A stretch of 64,000 bases of DNA from a virus, in the IMG/VR virus record IMGVR_UViG_3300023192_001558, positions 45,454-109,453 of that record. One strand, 5' to 3'. Within the stretch, counting starts at the first letter, position 1; every line of letters begins with the position of its first letter. Below are positions 25,642 to 33,900 of the stretch, piece after piece. Below the pieces are notes generated by a model. The model searched no databases. It saw nothing but the letters and a program-made list of their open reading frames with translations, and was not told where the DNA came from. Both the position numbers and the translations under genes were made by a program.

Positions 25642-26261
25642 TCCTGCTCATTTAGCCTTGCTTGTTGTTGTACAACAATGGCTTCTAGTGCTAACATCCT
25701 TTCTTTATATGCTTGTGCTTTTTCCTCAGCAGCAATACGACGTTGTCTCTCCGTATCTCCTACCGCTCTTTTATTTACACGAACACGTTCAAGTTCCAGA
25801 TGTTGATCCATGCTAACTGACCCGGTTGTCGATGCAGAGTATTCATTTACTACCGCGTCAACACCTACAGTTGCTAATACTGTTTCTTTTAACAATAACT
25901 TAACACCGTCTAACGGTTGACTACTAGGTAACGAACCTAAATCAACTGAAACAATACGACGAGTATAAGGCACTGTGTTTACATTAGGCATGCCTGTAAT
26001 GTAATTAGCAGGTAACGTAATGCTGGTCCCCGTAGCGCTTGTTAGCGTGACTATCAATATATCATTGTCAACTGCATCATTATACGTGTCAATGGTTAAG
26101 CCGTTAGCAATAAATACATCTTGCAATACATCTACACCCTGAGCCAGTAGCGTCGGGATGGTAATAAGACGAGTAACTTGATATTCCACGCCGGTTAAAG
26201 CAACAAACGGATTAGCTAGCGTGAAGAGTCCTTTATCATTAACTCTGATCAAGCTGCTCAT
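25635..26261 (-). CDS. Virion-type protein with C-terminal coiled coil
   Basis: 208 residues. Residues 1-150 are beta-rich with many Val/Thr/Leu (LIVTLTSATGTSITLPANYI). The last ~55 are a charged amphipathic helix (LELERVRVNKRAVGDTERQRR, AAEEKAQAYKERMLALEAIVV). ATG 26261 has AAGGAG upstream and overlaps the end of the upstream gene by 23 bases, so the two are co-translated. No known family is recognised. It may be an adaptor in the tail. Confidence 0.5.
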   Translation of the reverse strand: MSSLIRVNDKGLFTLANPFVALTGVEYQVTRLITIPTLLAQGVDVLQDVFIANGLTIDTYNDAVDNDILIVTLTSATGTSITLPANYITGMPNVNTVPYTRRIVSVDLGSLPSSQPLDGVKLLLKETVLATVGVDAVVNEYSASTTGSVSMDQHLELERVRVNKRAVGDTERQRRIAAEEKAQAYKERMLALEAIVVQQQARLNEQDA

Positions 26262-27555
26262 TATAATACTCCTTGAAACTTTGTTTCTGTACTACTAGAT
26301 AGTTAACGTCATTATACGAACTGATAAGGAAATCTACCCCATCGCGTGTAATGCGTGAGATGTCGGTATCTAGCTGTGTGAATTCATTGACTGTCTCAGC
26401 AGCGGTTAACATTCTATGAAAGAGGATAACCCAATCCTGTGTTTCAGGCGATAGACGATTAAAGTCTGTTTCTTGTGCCGATAGGGCGGTGTAGTCTGGG
26501 AACTTTTCTTCAAATTTGAAAATCCCATCACTGTTACCTATTTCACCAACCGCTGTGAAAGCAATGGTTTTATAAGCAGCATGGCTAACGGTCAAGTTAG
26601 CATCAACGTGCTCAAGTGGATAGTTAGCTAACGCTGGTAAAGACAATCCCATTGCTTCCTGGTAGTTAACCGATGGCGAATAGGTACCTGCAAGTCCCGT
26701 TTGCTCTTCAATGGCCACACGATGCCACATAGGGACGATAATGAACTCTGTCGGCCTAAATAAGGTAGGGAATACATCGTACCATTCTACTGAATCGTAA
26801 TCGCTATCTTCTAAGATAGATTTTGCAATGGCATCAGCAATGGCATCGGGGTTGTTACCTGCTATACCATATTGAACGACGTACCATGTTAACTTTTTCG
26901 TTGTTGACGAGTGTTTATCATTCCACGTCACTTCATATGGCGTTAGTGCGGTATAAGGTGCGTCTTGGGATATCTCATTAGCCATCCCCAACATACGTGG
27001 TAGGTCTTCTGTCAACACATCCGATATCTCAGTATAAGGACGATGTAAATCGTTAAGCTCCTCAACTGGTTTAATCGGTATTAGTGCATATTCGTCATAT
27101 TGACGAATAAACGTACGATTAGAAAACCACAACGTAAAGGTCGTACCGTTTGCTGTCCAGTTAATATAACTGGGATAGTAGTAACCTGCATCAGAGGCTA
27201 CCATGGCTCCTGATACAAACAAACCAACGGAAATAGACGGATAGTCGTTACCTATGAATTGGTTAAGTACTGCGTTGTTTGACGTAAGTTCACCATTTCT
27301 CGCCTTGGTGTCGATATAATCGATTAAGTTTAATAGGACATTGCCTACTTCATTACCTACGTCCATCTGCTCGCCGTTGTCGTCCAATGTAGACATCAAC
27401 GCAATGCGCAAGTTAGGATAGGTGCTAGAACTGTATTCACGGTTATCTGGTGAATAGGAACGGGCGTGTGATGACATTTCACCAACCGGGGAGAGGGTAT
27501 TCTTATCATTGTTTATCAAATCATTGATAATGACAAACCCTTTAACTGTACTCAT
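26239..27555 (-). CDS. Virion structural-type protein, unknown
   Basis: 438 residues. Its opening MSTVKGFVIINDLINNDKNT is followed by a mixed alpha/beta sequence containing PVGEMSSHARSYSPDNREYSSS and a stretch of aromatic residues (YYYPSYINWTANGTTFTLWFSNRTF). No signal peptide, transmembrane helix or catalytic motif is seen. ATG 27555 has TTGGAG upstream. It heads a two-gene minus operon between the spike and spanin genes, which suggests a tail or neck protein. This is inferred from position only. Confidence 0.5.
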   Translation of the reverse strand: MSTVKGFVIINDLINNDKNTLSPVGEMSSHARSYSPDNREYSSSTYPNLRIALMSTLDDNGEQMDVGNEVGNVLLNLIDYIDTKARNGELTSNNAVLNQFIGNDYPSISVGLFVSGAMVASDAGYYYPSYINWTANGTTFTLWFSNRTFIRQYDEYALIPIKPVEELNDLHRPYTEISDVLTEDLPRMLGMANEISQDAPYTALTPYEVTWNDKHSSTTKKLTWYVVQYGIAGNNPDAIADAIAKSILEDSDYDSVEWYDVFPTLFRPTEFIIVPMWHRVAIEEQTGLAGTYSPSVNYQEAMGLSLPALANYPLEHVDANLTVSHAAYKTIAFTAVGEIGNSDGIFKFEEKFPDYTALSAQETDFNRLSPETQDWVILFHRMLTAAETVNEFTQLDTDISRITRDGVDFLISSYNDVNYLVVQKQSFKEYYNEQLDQS

Positions 27556-27693
27556 TATAAATCGACTCCAAATTAATCATCGTATTCAACTAAGGTAGGG
27601 AGCAACACATTGACACTATTCATTGCTTTTATTAAAGCCCTGCCCCAATTTCTACCGTTTCTACTCACATTATTAAAGGGGGAGAAGGCCAAC

Positions 27694-28098
27694 ATGTCCG
27701 GACATAAAGATCCCTCTAAGGGTCGAATGCTAATGCTTCTACTGGTTGTATCGCTAGTAGGAACAGGCATCCTGTATTTTGATGCGCGTGGTATTGAACT
27801 TGATCTTGCGGGTAAAGAAAAAGAAATAGACGCCCTTAATAAAAAGGTCACGTCATTAAACCAAGAGATAGATCAAATGAAAAGGGACGGAGTACCCAGT
27901 CCTTCTCAAAATGCTATATTGCAAAAGCATGCTAACGACGCTATTCAATTTAAAGCAACGATCACTCATTTAGAAACACGCCTTGCTCAATGTAAGGCTA
28001 ACGCCGCTACGGTCACACCACCTCCTATTGTTCAACCCTCAACGGGAGCCAATAGGCGTAGTATCTTGGATAAACTAAATCAAATAGGGAAAGACTAA
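27694..28098 (+). CDS. Inner-membrane spanin (i-spanin, Rz-like)
   Basis: 134 residues from ATG 27694. The arrangement is classic: short charged N-terminus (SGHKDPSKGR), one transmembrane segment (MLMLLLVVSLVGTGILYF), then a periplasmic coiled coil (KEIDALNKKVTSLNQEI) and a Pro-rich linker. The adjacent gene overlapping by one base encodes a lipoprotein, as in two-component spanins, which fuse inner and outer membranes at lysis. An in-frame TTG at 27610 with GGGAG upstream would add 28 hydrophobic residues (FIAFIKALPQFLPFLLTLL). Both starts have ribosome sites. The internal one (GGGGGAGAAGG) is stronger. Confidence 0.75.
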   Translation: MSGHKDPSKGRMLMLLLVVSLVGTGILYFDARGIELDLAGKEKEIDALNKKVTSLNQEIDQMKRDGVPSPSQNAILQKHANDAIQFKATITHLETRLAQCKANAATVTPPPIVQPSTGANRRSILDKLNQIGKD

Positions 28099-28568
28099 TG
28101 CTTCGTCCTATCATCATTGCAACCACCATATTGTTGGGAAGTTGTGTTAGCTCTAACCAGCCAGAAACCCCACCTCAGAATCATCCACTCGTAGATCCAA
28201 TAGATCCACCCCCTACGATGGATACCTTTATATGGAACTGGGACGCTGTTGATCAAGAGCATCCTGCTAAGCGCTACCTCAACGCGTTGAAGCGCTACCA
28301 TGAGCGTCTAGAGCTTTACATCGTGCAGCTAGAGCGTGCATTGGAAGATAAAAGACACGAGGGTCCCTGTAGTCGTTTTATACCTTTTCCTGTTCCAGCT
28401 ATTAAACCCTTACCGGAGTCCGTAGACTTATCTACGTATAGTAACGAGGAAGAGGCATTTAATGCATTTGGGGAATATACACGTGAGCTTTACAACTATG
28501 CTTACAATCTCCGTGAGATTTACTTAGACGATGTTAAGCGTTTTAATCAACAGTGTGAAGTTAAGTAG
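28098..28568 (+). CDS. Outer-membrane spanin lipoprotein (o-spanin, Rz1-like)
   Basis: 156 residues with a lipoprotein signal: basic start, hydrophobic core IIIATTILL and lipobox LGSC with the acylated Cys at residue 16. The mature part is Pro-rich at first (PETPPQNHPLVDPIDPPPTM), then helical (AKRYLNALKRYHERLELYIVQ). The ATG overlaps the stop of the i-spanin gene (TAATG). At 156 residues it is longer than classic Rz1 proteins, which are often ~60. The charged helix may contact the i-spanin coiled coil. Confidence 0.75.
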   Translation: MLRPIIIATTILLGSCVSSNQPETPPQNHPLVDPIDPPPTMDTFIWNWDAVDQEHPAKRYLNALKRYHERLELYIVQLERALEDKRHEGPCSRFIPFPVPAIKPLPESVDLSTYSNEEEAFNAFGEYTRELYNYAYNLREIYLDDVKRFNQQCEVK

Positions 28569-28636
28569 GGGTTTACAGGCCTGGCTTATTTTTATAGAGA
28601 CTTAAATTAAAAGTAATAATGGAATGTAACCGATGA
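28568..28636 (+). repeat. Leader repeat, copy 1 (similar to 48791-48857)
   Basis: The leader of the RNase H gene begins GGTTTACAG and ends GGAATGTAACCGATGA (28621-28636). The leader at 48791-48857 begins GGTTTTACAG and ends with the same 16 bases at the same spacing. The shared tail includes the ATG and an atypical ribosome site GGAATGTAACCG. Confidence 0.65.
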
Positions 28637-29991
28637 GTAAACAAGAACCATCTTTAAGCGCCACGTTTTATAGCGACGGTGGGTGCAGAGGCCATAGCAG
28701 CGGTAAAGGTTACGCAGGATGGGGCTACCATGGCGAGATAGGCGACTATGTCTACGACGGTTGGGGTAGTATCAAAGAGTTAACAACTAACAATGTAGCT
28801 GAACTAGCGGCTGTAAAAGAAGTTGTTGATATCGCCAATCAAAACGATGTCAATGAACTTCTGGTTATCTCTGACTCACGTTATGTTGTTGACGGCATCA
28901 ATGACCGTTATGAGAAATGGGAAGCTAACAACTGGTTACGTCACGATGGTGAGCCAGTTAAGAATCGGGATTATTGGGAAGCATTAGCTAACGCCCGAGC
29001 GGAATTCACAGGTAAAGGTAATCAGATTACTTTTAAATGGACAAGAGCACACGTCGGTACCAAAGGCAATGAGATTGCTGATAAGAACGCAACTAAAGGC
29101 GTTATGTTATCTACCAACGGCCACCATGTCTCTTTTCATGAATGTGTAGAGAAAGCAAAATACGGCAAAGATAAAGTTCCACCGTATAACCGACTCTTTA
29201 ATCATAACTTCTGGTATTTCAACACTAACACCATTAATCAAACCGAAACTGGTCATCATGTTTATTATTGTGGTAATCATGAGATTATCGGCAAGCCTGA
29301 ATCTGATGCAGGTCATAGCGTTCTTTATTTAAAAGAACCTGATAGTGTGCTAGAGAAGTTACGTGATCACCAGAACCGTTATGTGGAAGAAGGCGAGCAG
29401 TTAATGTTCACTGGACACTTAACCGATATCTTCTCGTCTAAGAATTACGGTGAACTAGTTAACAATGGTACAATTCATACCAGTCGTAAACCTAAGACGC
29501 GTAACATTCTTACTTTTAACAAACAACCGCTGACTAGTGAAGTAAGGCCTGTAGGTCGTAGCTTTTACTTGCTTGATGTAATGAGTAACTTAGAAGAACG
29601 TTTGAAGAAAGTTATTGATGGTGAACTGCCTGATAAATGGCGTTTGACTGATGTTACTGACAAATTCTATAGCCGTGTAACTAAAGGCAAAGGTAAAACC
29701 GAACGTGAAGTCTTTGAGTTTAGTAAAGAGCTTCCTACCGGCATTAAGTCTATTAACCTAGATGTTGAACACGGCGTGGGCCTTACGACAGGATTCACTG
29801 AAGTAACATTAACATTCGGCATTGATATCCCATCAAGGAATGCGTTGGCTGCACTATCGAAAGAGATTAAACGCATTAGTATCTTAACTTGGCCAGCATC
29901 TAAGACATCCTTTAACTATGGATTCATTTTAGAAACTGAGGACGATATTGGTATTTGGGCCTGCGGCTATTCCAATACGCGTATCATCTAA
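28633..29991 (+). CDS. RNase H (type HI) with ~300-residue C-terminal extension
   Basis: 452 residues. The N-terminal ~155 residues are an RNase HI fold with the full catalytic set: D15 (FYSDGG), E57 (NVAELAA), D81 (ISDSRYV), H140 and D150 (HVGTKGNEIAD). The enzyme cleaves RNA in RNA-DNA hybrids, for example primer removal during phage replication. The remaining ~300 residues are not recognised and contain no nuclease or polymerase motif that I can see. phiKZ also carries an RNase H gene near its recombination genes (from memory). The ribosome site GGAATGTAACCG is unusual and occurs again at 48842. Confidence 0.85.
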   Translation: MSKQEPSLSATFYSDGGCRGHSSGKGYAGWGYHGEIGDYVYDGWGSIKELTTNNVAELAAVKEVVDIANQNDVNELLVISDSRYVVDGINDRYEKWEANNWLRHDGEPVKNRDYWEALANARAEFTGKGNQITFKWTRAHVGTKGNEIADKNATKGVMLSTNGHHVSFHECVEKAKYGKDKVPPYNRLFNHNFWYFNTNTINQTETGHHVYYCGNHEIIGKPESDAGHSVLYLKEPDSVLEKLRDHQNRYVEEGEQLMFTGHLTDIFSSKNYGELVNNGTIHTSRKPKTRNILTFNKQPLTSEVRPVGRSFYLLDVMSNLEERLKKVIDGELPDKWRLTDVTDKFYSRVTKGKGKTEREVFEFSKELPTGIKSINLDVEHGVGLTTGFTEVTLTFGIDIPSRNALAALSKEIKRISILTWPASKTSFNYGFILETEDDIGIWACGYSNTRII

Positions 29992-30004
29992 CAGGAGGTG
30001 ACGT

Positions 30005-30436
30005 ATGTCTGTATCCACCGCATTATGCAAACGCTTCATGCCGGATATGATGAAACGTCTTTTCTACATTACCACATTGTTTACCTTTCTGGTTCGTAGG
30101 AGTCATCGAGAAGTTAACTATAGTCGTCTTTATGGTGTCTGTTTAGATTGGACACCTAATGATGAAACGTTTAATTTACCGGCTTTGTTTACTGAGACAA
30201 TATGGAGAGATACTCCATTAGGCCAAAAGATATCTGAAGAAGTAGTAACGCATAACCAGATATCTATGGATGACATAGAACGCTCAGTACCAGATTGGCT
30301 TAAGTACGGCTACAATAGCGACCTCATGCAGGAAGACACGTTGCTGGTGTACCGTGTAGTATTAATGGAGTTAAATGATCCGTCGGTTAGGCGGGTGAGT
30401 GATGCGGAATTTGAGAGGTATATTGCAGGGCATTGA
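30005..30436 (+). CDS. Unknown protein
   Basis: 143 residues with a hydrophobic stretch near residues 15-32 (MMKRLFYITTLFTFLVRR) followed by a soluble, acidic part. Strong AGGAGGT precedes the ATG. It is downstream of the RNase H gene by 13 bases, so co-transcribed. Its TGA stop lies in the loop of the terminator hairpin. It may be a membrane-anchored protein. No family recognised. Confidence 0.55.
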   Translation: MSVSTALCKRFMPDMMKRLFYITTLFTFLVRRSHREVNYSRLYGVCLDWTPNDETFNLPALFTETIWRDTPLGQKISEEVVTHNQISMDDIERSVPDWLKYGYNSDLMQEDTLLVYRVVLMELNDPSVRRVSDAEFERYIAGH

Positions 30437-30454
30437 TGCCCTGCTTTATGCCGT
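30425..30454 (+). terminator. Stem-loop terminator with TATGCCGT tail
   Basis: GCAGGGCA pairs with TGCCCTGC, with the stop TGA in the loop. TTTATGCCGT follows (octamer at 30447-30454). It separates the RNase H unit from the recombinase unit. Confidence 0.85.
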
Positions 30455-30520
30455 GTGTGTTTAAATCGACAGATGTCTTTCATTATTTGAGATGATCTTT
30501 ACTAACTATAAGGCCCCATT

Positions 30521-31987
30521 ATGGCAAATCCAAGTGACTTCTTTGTCAGTGTACCAAAAATAAGACCAATGCTAAACGTTGGCAGTCTATTTGACGTCCA
30601 GTCAGGTAGTTATCAGGTTGGCGAGCATGGCGAGCATATACTCAACGGCGGCTACCCTCACTTTCTTGGCATCTGTGGTCGTGCCAACACATATAAGACC
30701 ACTGTCATGAATCACTTCAACTTAAGCGCCACCGAGCGCTATGGTGATGTGTTCAACAAGGCAGGACAACAATCAGTCTGTCTAGTTTACGATAGTGAAT
30801 CATCGTTAACTCCAGCTCGTATTGAACACTTAGGTAATTTCTATCCTGGATTAAAAGGATGGGATGTAGAAGAGACTGGTGCGGTTCTAGTGACCGATAA
30901 CAACGGGATGAGTGGTAACCACTACTTCCACCAGATTAAAGAGTTTGCTAAAGCAAAGGTTAAAGATAAGAAAGCTATCCTCACCACACCGTTTATCGGT
31001 AAAGACGGAAAGCACCTTACTATGCTAAGACCTACCATGGCAGGGATTGACTCTATCTCCAACATGAACATTGATTCGGTTGATGCGATTTACGATAAGA
31101 ATCAGATTGGTGATTCTAAAATGAACATGGAGGCAGCTCGCGTAGGTGCCGCTAAGAGTCAAATGGTAATTCAGATACCTAAGCTGGTATCTAGTAGTGG
31201 TTTTTACATGACCATGACAGCTCACCTAGGTGATGAAATCTTAGATGACCCATATGCTCCATCTAAGAAGAAACTACAGTTCCTTAAACAGGGTACTAAG
31301 CTTAAAAGATGTCCTGAGAATTTCACATTCTTAACTAACATCCTTTACAACTGCATGAGCGCTACACCGCTTCAGAATAAAGCAGATAAGACACCTCTAT
31401 TTCCTCGTGACAGCGATGACCGCACACCAGGTGATATGGATCTACAATTAATCACTATTCAAGTATTGCGTTCTAAAAGTGGTGCGACTGGTTTACCGTT
31501 TGAGATCATTGCCTCACAGCGTGACGGTCTACACATGGGACTTAGTGAATTCCGTTACATCAAAGAGCGTAAGTTTGGCTTAGATGGTAACGACCTTAAA
31601 TACGCATTGAGTATTTATCCAGATCGCTTGCTACAGCGCACTACCGTGCGTGGTCTGATAGATAATGACCCTAAGCTTAAACGTGCTTTGGAGATTACCT
31701 GCGAACTTTGCATGATTAGCCAGCTATGGAAAGGGATGGGTGATATTGTTTTAGAGCCAGAATATCTCTTTAAGGCTATCAACGACCTAGGTGTGAGTTG
31801 GGATGTTATTCTTGGCGATACGCGTGGGTACTGGCTACCTAAAGAGCTAGAAGAACATGAAGACAAGTACTTCCTTTCTACAATAGACCTTTGTCTTCTA
31901 GCTCGCAAGCAGTACTATCCTTACTGGTGGGACGACTACTGTAAGAGTAAGGGTATGGAAAATACGCTTAAGAAACAATTTGCCTAA
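30521..31987 (+). CDS. UvsX/RecA-like recombination ATPase
   Basis: 488 residues. A P-loop-like G-R-A-N-T-Y-K-T at 53-60 lies after a hydrophobic strand (HFLGIC), and VCLVYDSESSLTPARIEHLG (about residues 86-105) matches the T4 UvsX pattern F-Y-D-S-E-F-G-I. It probably forms filaments on single-stranded DNA for strand exchange or acts as a related ATPase. The usual second glycine of GxxxxGKT is replaced by Tyr, which could weaken ATP binding. At 488 residues it is longer than typical RecA (~350) or UvsX (~390). No ribosome site stands out (AAGGCC at 30510). Confidence 0.75.
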   Translation: MANPSDFFVSVPKIRPMLNVGSLFDVQSGSYQVGEHGEHILNGGYPHFLGICGRANTYKTTVMNHFNLSATERYGDVFNKAGQQSVCLVYDSESSLTPARIEHLGNFYPGLKGWDVEETGAVLVTDNNGMSGNHYFHQIKEFAKAKVKDKKAILTTPFIGKDGKHLTMLRPTMAGIDSISNMNIDSVDAIYDKNQIGDSKMNMEAARVGAAKSQMVIQIPKLVSSSGFYMTMTAHLGDEILDDPYAPSKKKLQFLKQGTKLKRCPENFTFLTNILYNCMSATPLQNKADKTPLFPRDSDDRTPGDMDLQLITIQVLRSKSGATGLPFEIIASQRDGLHMGLSEFRYIKERKFGLDGNDLKYALSIYPDRLLQRTTVRGLIDNDPKLKRALEITCELCMISQLWKGMGDIVLEPEYLFKAINDLGVSWDVILGDTRGYWLPKELEEHEDKYFLSTIDLCLLARKQYYPYWWDDYCKSKGMENTLKKQFA

Positions 31988-31996
31988 GGAGTCGGT

Positions 31997-32299
31997 ATGA
32001 AACGTTTTTGGCTATTTGCAGGCACCGGTCAACCTAAAGGCGGGATGGGTGATTTTCAAACAGGCGCTCAACAACCTAAAGCACTTTTAACGTGGTTAGA
32101 AAAGAACGCAACTAATGAAACCATACAAGGTATACCTTTTGTTTGGTTTGAAATTGTTGACGTTACCACTAACACGGTTAGAGTACGAGGTCACCGCGCG
32201 TTCACTAGCGACTCGGCTATTGAAAAGGGTGTAGACTATTATAACTACGATACGAGCAAAGGACGATGGACCAAGTTGAAGAACAAGCCCTCTTCATAG
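31997..32299 (+). CDS. Unknown small protein
   Basis: 100 residues: MKRFWLFAGTGQPKGGMGDF, then a beta-rich segment (GIPFVWFEIVDVTTNTVRVRG) and a Lys-rich end. It follows the recombinase by 9 bases with AAGGAG upstream and overlaps the SLOG gene by 34 bases. The opening strand and GxGxPxGGxxD resemble nucleotide-binding loops, but the match is too short to assign a family. Confidence 0.5.
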   Translation: MKRFWLFAGTGQPKGGMGDFQTGAQQPKALLTWLEKNATNETIQGIPFVWFEIVDVTTNTVRVRGHRAFTSDSAIEKGVDYYNYDTSKGRWTKLKNKPSS

Positions 32300-32643
32300 G
32301 GGGTTCACGCGGATTCGTTAGTTATCATCTCTTATGTAGAACCATTGCTTACTTGGTTAAGATAGGTGTCCTCAAAGACACCTTCACCATAGTAAGTGGT
32401 GGGGCTAGGGGAGCTGATACGTTAGCTAGGGAATATGCTGAGATTAATGGTCTTAAGTTTATTGAATTTAAGGCACGGTGGGATCTGTATGGGAAATCAG
32501 CAGGCTTTAAGCGTAATAAAACAATGGTTGATGTTTCTGATATTTGCCTTTTCTTTTGGGATGGGGTGAGTAAAGGTACTAAGCATGCGTTTGACTATGC
32601 CTATAAGCAAAATCCTGACAATACGTTTATTGTACTATACTAG
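32266..32643 (+). CDS. YspA-type SLOG-family protein (DUF2493-like)
   Basis: 125 residues with the motifs of this Rossmann-like family: a glycine loop in the first strand (LFIGGSRGF), VSGGARGADTLAREYA at about 44-59, then F-K-A-R-W-x-x-Y-G-K-S-A-G-F-K-R-N and FFWDGVSKGTKHAFDYA. The family binds nucleotides or nucleotide-derived ligands. Phage members are common and of unknown substrate. The ATG overlaps the upstream gene by 34 bases, so the exact start is uncertain. A link to nucleotide salvage or to defence signalling is possible but not shown. Confidence 0.8.
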   Translation: MDQVEEQALFIGGSRGFVSYHLLCRTIAYLVKIGVLKDTFTIVSGGARGADTLAREYAEINGLKFIEFKARWDLYGKSAGFKRNKTMVDVSDICLFFWDGVSKGTKHAFDYAYKQNPDNTFIVLY

Positions 32644-32651
32644 AGGCGACT

Positions 32652-33065
32652 ATGAATACTATATTTGACCTAAGTGAAGAAGGTCGTATTAACGCTATTA
32701 ATTTCCTTTCTATGTTAGGTGTTAAATTCGACCACGACGACACGTATAAAGTAGTAGAAGAAGCTAACGCCCGCGCTATCCCCGAGCTGTTTGAAAAGGC
32801 AGTACGGTGTGAGAGTTACTGCGACTATCTAATTATCAAAGCCATGTTCTTAAGAGCCGGTGCCGGTGAATGGCCATGGCATAGTGGTTATAAGAACCCT
32901 GCCAGCGATATCCACGAATGTCCCTATTATGGATGGGAACATGCTGGTTTCATGAAACATATTTTTAAGCCAAGCGAAGTGCAAGTTATCAGCTTGGGTG
33001 AATTAATTTCAATTGTGATGCGTGATAAAGGATCTACCCATGCAGTTACGTTACAACCTACTTGA
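32652..33065 (+). CDS. Unknown protein
   Basis: 137 residues, soluble. TAGAGGCG lies before the ATG. It contains an acidic N-terminal helix region and an aromatic and His-rich middle (AGEWPWHSGYKNPASDIHEC). It is part of a run of small plus-strand genes between the recombinase and the packaging-like region. No family is recognised. Confidence 0.5.
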   Translation: MNTIFDLSEEGRINAINFLSMLGVKFDHDDTYKVVEEANARAIPELFEKAVRCESYCDYLIIKAMFLRAGAGEWPWHSGYKNPASDIHECPYYGWEHAGFMKHIFKPSEVQVISLGELISIVMRDKGSTHAVTLQPT

Positions 33066-33079
33066 TAGAGGGTAGTGAT

Positions 33080-33400
33080 ATGGCATTACACGATGAAGTC
33101 TATTACTACTTGTCCAGAAAAAACAAAGCTATAGCTGAAGCTTTTCGACAACAATATAATCCTACAGATGCTCATCCGCGAAGCCGTACTCACCTAACAC
33201 GTCTTAATTGTTTCTGGCACATGCATCTAGGTACTGTTACTAATACAGATACTGTCGAGATAAGAAGCTACCTTAACGATAATGTAAGTCAAGACCAATG
33301 GATTATTGACTTTGTTCAATACGTTGTCCCGTTTGTCATAGAACACCAATTATTATTAAATCATCAAATCTACGACGACCTACCGCCGTGGCATGAATAG
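33080..33400 (+). CDS. Unknown small protein
   Basis: 106 residues from ATG 33080, which is preceded by GAGGGTAG. A TTG at 33062 is in frame but unlikely. His, Tyr and Asn are frequent (HMHLGTVTNTDTVEIRSYL). It follows 32652-33065 closely in the same operon. Nothing recognisable. Confidence 0.5.
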   Translation: MALHDEVYYYLSRKNKAIAEAFRQQYNPTDAHPRSRTHLTRLNCFWHMHLGTVTNTDTVEIRSYLNDNVSQDQWIIDFVQYVVPFVIEHQLLLNHQIYDDLPPWHE

Positions 33401-33411
33401 GAAATTCTGTT

Positions 33412-33867
33412 ATGCGAGCCAAATACTGCCATCACCATGTGCGTATCAAGCAGCAGCTTTTAGATTCTACATGTGATAGAACATACAGAGATGTACTAGA
33501 AGACCAATGTCGTATCGCGCTTATGCGATATCTTTTAGGAAAGGGCGACTTAGCCTTTGATCAACTAGGAGCCGAAGAACTGTGTCGCCGTGTTGAAACT
33601 ATATCAAAACACGAATTAGACGCATTGAGCATCCAGGGTTTCTTCTCAGCCTTTGACAACGGTCACCGCGAAGCCAGCGCGTTATTATGCTGTGCTGTTG
33701 CTATTGAAATGGGTGAAGAGGATGTAACGTTCCTTTACGAACTACTAATGGATGAGAAGCAGTGTGTCTTTGCTCAACTACCTGGGGTGGTTAAACGCAG
33801 TCAATGGTCTCGTAGTTTAAGTGAGTTTCTTAGCCAAAACATACCGTTACTTAAAGCATCGGTATGA
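33412..33867 (+). CDS. Unknown protein
   Basis: 151 residues beginning MRAKYCHHHVRIKQQLLDSTC, basic and His/Cys-rich at the N-terminus, then helical and acidic. AGGAAA lies upstream. It is probably translated with its neighbours. No metal-binding or catalytic pattern is complete enough to name. Confidence 0.5.
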   Translation: MRAKYCHHHVRIKQQLLDSTCDRTYRDVLEDQCRIALMRYLLGKGDLAFDQLGAEELCRRVETISKHELDALSIQGFFSAFDNGHREASALLCCAVAIEMGEEDVTFLYELLMDEKQCVFAQLPGVVKRSQWSRSLSEFLSQNIPLLKASV

Positions 33868-33900
33868 GACCAACTACCGTATCATTAAGAGAAAGACATT

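Noticed and set aside
24511-30475. GTTTAAATTGACAG (24511) and GTTTAAATCGACAG (30459) as a middle promoter pair
   Set aside because: Two similar sequences at about the same distance from start codons (~65 bases) are suggestive, but two cases and no further matches are too few.
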